Shown: positions 7,195 to 9,341 of the stretch, piece by piece
Layout: each line of letters starts with the position of its first letter
Position numbering within the stretch: the stretch's first letter is position 1
DNA from: Desulfuromonas sp.
GTDB taxonomy: Bacteria > Desulfobacterota > Desulfuromonadia > Desulfuromonadales > Trichloromonadaceae
NCBI GenBank assembly: GCA_030145265.1
Contig: JAQYWA010000057.1
Location: 1 to 9,341, forward strand
DNA length: 9,341 nt
Direction of reading: 5' to 3'
Notes under the pieces: generated by a model
Told to the model about the DNA's origin: nothing
What the model saw: only the letters and a program-made list of their open reading frames with translations
The model's database searches: none
Made by a program: the position numbers and the translations under genes

Positions 7195-7223
7195 GTTTTA
7201 CACCGGAGGCGGTTAAAGGTCAA
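7195..7223 (-). promoter_or_regulatory. Predicted sigma70 promoter giving a leaderless deacetylase mRNA
   Basis: TTGACC (7223-7218) and TAAAAC (7200-7195) are 17 bases apart on the minus strand. With the last -10 base at position -7, transcription would begin at 7188, the A of the deacetylase ATG. The promoter sits between the tRNA terminator and the gene. Confidence 0.6.
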
Positions 7224-7276
7224 CAATGTTGAAAGGATATGGGAAGGTTGCGTTGGATTTATTTGAGCGGTGGATT

Positions 7277-7308
7277 AAAAAAAGGGTGGAGCTGAAACAG
7301 CTCCACCC
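7277..7308 (-). terminator. Intrinsic terminator of the tRNA operon
   Basis: A perfect 11-base-pair stem (7284-7294 with 7298-7308) has a 3-base loop and is followed, in the minus direction, by seven T residues (7283-7277). It stands about 28 bases after the tRNA-Glu CCA end and would insulate the deacetylase promoter from tRNA transcription. Confidence 0.92.
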
Positions 7309-7336
7309 TAGTGTCTCCCCTCGGGAAGACATTGTT

Positions 7337-7414
7337 TGGTACGCCCAAGGGGATTCGAACCCCTGTCGCCGCCGTGAAAGGGCGGTGTCCTAGACCAGGC
7401 TAGACGATGAGCGC
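7337..7414 (-). tRNA. tRNA-Glu (anticodon TTC)
   Basis: The 78-base gene folds as a full cloverleaf: D-arm beginning GTCTAG, anticodon stem CCGCC/GGCGG with loop CTTTCAC (anticodon TTC), T-arm AGGGG-TTCGAAT-CCCCT, and an encoded CCA end (7339-7337). The acceptor stem has two wobble pairs, G1-U72 and U5-G68. It follows tRNA-Gln by 36 bases and shares its promoter and terminator. Confidence 0.95.
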
Positions 7415-7450
7415 GTAAATAGTTCAAAGCGATAAAACGCTGTACAATCA

Positions 7451-7525
7451 TGGCTGGGGTGGGAGGATTTGAACCCCCGAATGGCGGAATCAGAATCCGC
7501 TGCCTTACCGCTTGGCGACACCCCA
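7451..7525 (-). tRNA. tRNA-Gln (anticodon CTG)
   Basis: The 75-base gene has a perfect acceptor stem TGGGGTG/CACCCCA, discriminator G, encoded CCA (7453-7451), anticodon stem GCGGA/TCCGC with loop TTCTGAT (anticodon CTG), and a T-arm with TTCAAAT loop. It reads CAG codons. It is the first gene of the two-tRNA transcript. Confidence 0.95.
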
Positions 7526-7538
7526 AGAACGGATGCAC

Positions 7539-7590
7539 GTTTTAACAAAGTTCTCGGAGTGAGTCAAGGGAAAAACTTTAATTTTTTTTT
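7539..7590 (-). promoter_or_regulatory. Strong promoter with UP-like element for the tRNA operon
   Basis: On the minus strand TTGACT (7567-7562) and TAAAAC (7544-7539) are 17 bases apart, placing the start near 7532, about 7 bases before tRNA-Gln. Directly upstream of -35 lies an A/T-rich block (7590-7568: nine A, TTAAAG, five T, CCC), resembling the UP elements that raise expression of stable RNA genes. Confidence 0.75.
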
Positions 7591-7644
7591 GGTTATTCCG
7601 AGGACCGAACCAAGCAACGAGATGGTCACCATTCTACCGCTGAT

Positions 7645-8046
7645 TCAGGCGGATGTCACCTCGAAAATTTTCGCCTGCGACTCGACCAGAACCTTTCCAG
7701 CCAGCTCGATTTTTCCGACAACCGAATAGATCCGTCGTCGTGATGCAACCACCTCGGCCGTGATAATAAGCTCCTGGTCAATCGGCACAGGAGACTTGTA
7801 TTTGACATTCAACTCGGCGGTGACGAAATGTTCACCGACAGAGCGGCAGGCATACACCCCGGCTTCGTCGACCAGCGCGGCGATGATGCCGCCATGGACA
7901 ATCCCCTGCCACCCCTGATAGGTATCCACAATGCGAATGATACAGACAGCCCGGCGCCGCTCCCGGTCGATATCAAACCGGGCCTTTAACCCTGCCGCAT
8001 TGTCAGGACCACAGACAAAACACCTGTCATCGGCTGAAACTTCCAT
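7645..8046 (-). CDS. PaaI/4HBT-type hotdog-fold acyl-CoA thioesterase
   Basis: This 133-residue cytoplasmic protein has the length and order of a single hotdog domain. The key motif IVHGGIIAALVDEAG (49-63) matches the HGG-x(6)-D/E signature that holds the catalytic acid and CoA in PaaI-like thioesterases; D60 or E61 would be the catalytic acid. Strands follow at about 76-86, 92-103, 106-116 and 119-129. The N-terminal CFVCGPDNAAGL (9-20) recurs in a subgroup of these proteins. It should hydrolyse an acyl- or aryl-CoA, but the substrate cannot be read from sequence. ATG at 8046 has AGGAGA 6 bases upstream. It appears to be a single gene with its own promoter, divergent from the cytochrome gene. 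No clear terminator follows it before the tRNA promoter. Confidence 0.9.
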   Translation of the reverse strand: MEVSADDRCFVCGPDNAAGLKARFDIDRERRRAVCIIRIVDTYQGWQGIVHGGIIAALVDEAGVYACRSVGEHFVTAELNVKYKSPVPIDQELIITAEVVASRRRIYSVVGKIELAGKVLVESQAKIFEVTSA

Positions 8047-8085
8047 GAAATCTCCTGATAACCATACATGAAAAAAAAACTAAAT

Positions 8086-8114
8086 CTGGCTGAATCGAAA
8101 AACAATGATAAACT
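8086..8114 (+). promoter_or_regulatory. Possible promoter for the cytochrome gene, overlapping the divergent one
   Basis: A TGA-TAAACT extended -10 (8106-8114) has a weak -35, CTGGCT (8086-8091), at 17 bases. Start would be near 8121, with a leader of about 38 bases. It shares bases 8105-8110 with the thioesterase -10. The match is poor and this is the least certain promoter here. Confidence 0.28.
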
Positions 8115-8133
8115 TGTTCTCACGAAAAAACAA
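8105..8133 (-). promoter_or_regulatory. Predicted promoter for the thioesterase gene
   Basis: TTGTTT (8133-8128) and TATCAT (8110-8105) are 17 bases apart on the minus strand; the -10 box matches consensus at five of six positions. The leader would be about 52 bases and contains a run of nine T (8079-8071). The region is A/T rich, so chance matches are possible. Confidence 0.5.
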
Positions 8134-8158
8134 ACCACAACGTAAAAGGAGAACTCAA

Positions 8159-8923
8159 ATGAAAAAGGTTGCACTACTTGTCAGTTTGCTGGTAGCCCTC
8201 ATGACCCTTGCTTGCAGCAAGGAAGAACAGGCACAAGCCCCAGAAGTTAAAAAGGCCACTGAAACCGCCGCCGTAACCATGACAGAGAAAGCTGTCGAAA
8301 AGGCTGAACTGGCCGCGACAAAAGTAGAACAGGCCGCCACTGCCATGGCCGAGAAAACTGCGGAAGTCGCTGCGACAGTGGTACCGCAGGCCGAAGAGAG
8401 CGCTACCGAGATGGCGACTGCAACCGAATCAGCCACCCTGGCAATGGGGGATAAAGCGGTGGATATGGCCCAAACTCCCGCCACAGCAGTAGAACAGACA
8501 ACCGAGACCGGCACGGCAGCCGTTGCCGGGGCAACAGCCGTTGTGGCAGGTGCTGCGGCGACCCTGGAGCAGCAAGCTGCCGATAAGGTGCAAGCGGTTT
8601 CCCAGACCATGACCAAAACCACCCAGACGGTAGCCCAACAGGCGACTGAACAAACGACTGCGGTCTCCCAGACGGTGGCCCAGACCGCGGTTGCCGCCGA
8701 GGCAGCGGCCGCACCTGAAAGTGTTGTTATCGAAGCCAGCTATGGCAATGTCACCCTGTCGCACCAGATGCACGCCGATGAATTTGACTGTGCAACCTGT
8801 CACGGAGAAGGAACTCCCGGAGCACTCGATCTGGGCAAAGATAAAGCCCATGAGCTGTGCAAGGGATGCCACAAGGAAAAAGCGGCCGGTCCGACCAAGT
8901 GCACTGGCTGCCACGTAAAATAA
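8159..8923 (+). CDS. Lipoprotein triheme cytochrome c7 on a long helical stalk
   Basis: ATG at 8159 (254 residues) has AAAGGAG about 7 bases upstream; the frame is open upstream but without support. Residues 1-18 are a lipoprotein signal with C19 as likely lipidated residue (MTLAC, then SKEE). Residues 30-185 are almost wholly Ala, Thr, Gln, Glu, Val and Lys, predicted as a long amphipathic helix or coiled coil, with a Gly/Ala/Val-rich break at 118-135. Residues 189-254 form a PpcA-like c7 domain: CATCH (211-215), CKGCH (234-238), CTGCH (248-252), plus H202, H205 and H231, giving exactly six His for three bis-His hemes. PpcA-type proteins carry electrons across the periplasm; they are usually small and soluble. 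Here the heme domain would be tethered to a membrane by a spacer. It is a single gene, ending in a strong terminator. The fusion is the oddity; heme-domain assignment is firm. Confidence 0.93.
   Translation: MKKVALLVSLLVALMTLACSKEEQAQAPEVKKATETAAVTMTEKAVEKAELAATKVEQAATAMAEKTAEVAATVVPQAEESATEMATATESATLAMGDKAVDMAQTPATAVEQTTETGTAAVAGATAVVAGAAATLEQQAADKVQAVSQTMTKTTQTVAQQATEQTTAVSQTVAQTAVAAEAAAAPESVVIEASYGNVTLSHQMHADEFDCATCHGEGTPGALDLGKDKAHELCKGCHKEKAAGPTKCTGCHVK
8594..8683 (+). repeat. Internal repeat in the cytochrome stalk
   Basis: The residues AVSQT occur at 146-150 and 168-172 (22 residues, or two 11-residue turns, apart), and QTVAQ at 156-160 and 171-175. At the DNA level, GCGGT(T/C)TCCCAGAC and CAGACGGT(A/G)GCCCA each occur twice. 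The stalk probably grew by short in-frame duplications. Confidence 0.55.
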
Positions 8924-8951
8924 CAATTCACGCGATACGATCAGCAGCAAC

Positions 8952-8982
8952 ACAAAGGGGCCGCATTTTGCGGCCCCTTTGT
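8952..8982. terminator. Bidirectional intrinsic terminator between convergent genes
   Basis: A perfect 14-base-pair stem (8952-8965 with 8969-8982) with a TTT loop is built around GGGGCCGC and flanked by AAA/TTT inside the stem. On the plus strand a T-rich tail follows (CTTTACTGTTTTT). It lies 28 bases after the cytochrome stop and 20 bases beyond the stop of the convergent gene, so it can serve both. Confidence 0.85.
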
Positions 8983-9002
8983 CTTTACTGTTTTTGAACT
9001 GA

Positions 9003-9341
9003 TTATTTCTGGGTGTATTTGAACTCGTATTGACGCTTCTTGCCGTCAGCCAGCTTGGTGCCGAGCTTGAAGACATATTCACCCGGTGTGCTCAGGGCAA
9101 TATCGGCCCCGAAATGGCCCTGCATCCCCATCAGGGCTACAGCCTCTCCCTGCATGCCGGCCGGGTCAACAACCTTGACAGCGGCCACGCCCTGCTCAAC
9201 GGGTTCGCCAGAGGAAGTGTCAACGAACATGACCATGAAGTGATGGGTCTGCGGCATGCCCATTTTACCCATGGCTTCCTTGACGTCCTTGAGATGGACC
9301 ATCGCTTCGACGCCATCGATTTCCTGCTCACCAAGCATGAT
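9003..9341 (-). CDS. Met/His-rich probable periplasmic domain protein (5' end cut by window edge)
   Basis: The frame is open to the window edge (codons ATC ATG at 9341-9336), so the true start and any signal peptide probably lie outside; ATG at 9338 is the only start seen near the edge. The visible 111 residues (counting from 9338) look like one all-beta domain: strands near 32-39 and 50-57, and a closing block with PGEYVFKLGTKL followed by RQYEFKYT. It has ten Met and four His, including M26-G-M28, THHFMVMF (31-38) and LMGMQGHF (69-76). This pattern recalls small immunoglobulin-like periplasmic domains (FixH/YtkA type), some of which handle copper; I cannot confirm membership or metal binding. 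It converges on the cytochrome gene and shares its terminator. Confidence 0.75.
   Translation of the reverse strand: MMLGEQEIDGVEAMVHLKDVKEAMGKMGMPQTHHFMVMFVDTSSGEPVEQGVAAVKVVDPAGMQGEAVALMGMQGHFGADIALSTPGEYVFKLGTKLADGKKRQYEFKYTQK

Noticed and set aside
7337..7525. tRNA genes as a possible integration site
   Set aside because: No integrase, repeated tRNA 3' end or composition change is present on either side.
7308..7538. 76-codon minus-strand frame
   Set aside because: It is made of the two tRNA genes read as protein.
7526..7644. Search for a thioesterase terminator
   Set aside because: The A9 run at 7590-7582 has no stable hairpin next to it; it is better explained as the UP-like element of the tRNA promoter.
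8155..8622. 155-codon Ala/Ser/Val-rich minus-strand frame
   Set aside because: It is an antisense shadow of the repetitive stalk and has no start signal.
8429..9082. 217-codon minus-strand open frame over the cytochrome
   Set aside because: It crosses the strong terminator at 8952-8982 and mirrors the Ala-rich low-complexity stalk; the plus strand encodes a complete heme domain.

Overview
The window looks like a chromosomal stretch from a Gram-negative bacterium with an outer membrane and multiheme cytochromes, most likely a Desulfuromonadia/Geobacter-type organism. Three things point there: a triheme c7 (PpcA-type) cytochrome domain, an MCE/Mla lipid-transport operon, and moderate GC content with clear sigma70-type promoters. 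This placement is inference from gene content, not a database match. I see no mobile element, CRISPR array or sign of recent transfer.

Layout. Positions 1-3972, all on the minus strand and read from right to left, hold an exported aromatic-repeat protein of unknown function (3972-2506), an MlaE-type permease (2488-1721), an MlaF-type ATPase (1688-861) and an MlaD-type MCE protein (857-1, cut by the window edge). Gaps are 3 to 32 bases and a good promoter lies at 4023-4051, so this reads as one operon. The permease, ATPase and MCE protein would form an inner-membrane machine moving lipid between inner membrane and periplasm. The repeat protein at the head is the unexplained partner.

Positions 4109-7188, also minus strand, hold a second tight operon: an AcuC/HDAC-type deacetylase, a protein with a weak GNAT-like C-terminus, a cytoplasmic TPR protein and a 31-residue single-membrane-span microprotein. 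Two of the junctions overlap (ATGA and TGATG). The promoter at 7195-7223 places transcription start on the A of the deacetylase ATG, which predicts a leaderless mRNA.

Positions 7277-7590 hold a minus-strand tRNA operon, tRNA-Gln(CTG) then tRNA-Glu(TTC), with a strong promoter, an A/T-rich UP-like element and an intrinsic terminator. Positions 7645-8046 encode a hotdog-fold thioesterase (minus). Divergent from it, 8159-8923 (plus) encodes an unusual cytochrome: a lipoprotein signal, about 150 residues of Ala/Thr/Gln/Glu-rich helical stalk, and a C-terminal triheme c7 domain. A bidirectional hairpin terminator (8952-8982) separates it from a convergent, truncated Met/His-rich gene (9341-9003, minus).

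Best candidates for something undescribed are the stalk-mounted lipoprotein cytochrome c7, the aromatic-repeat protein heading the Mla operon, and the deacetylase/GNAT-like/TPR/microprotein operon with its predicted leaderless start.
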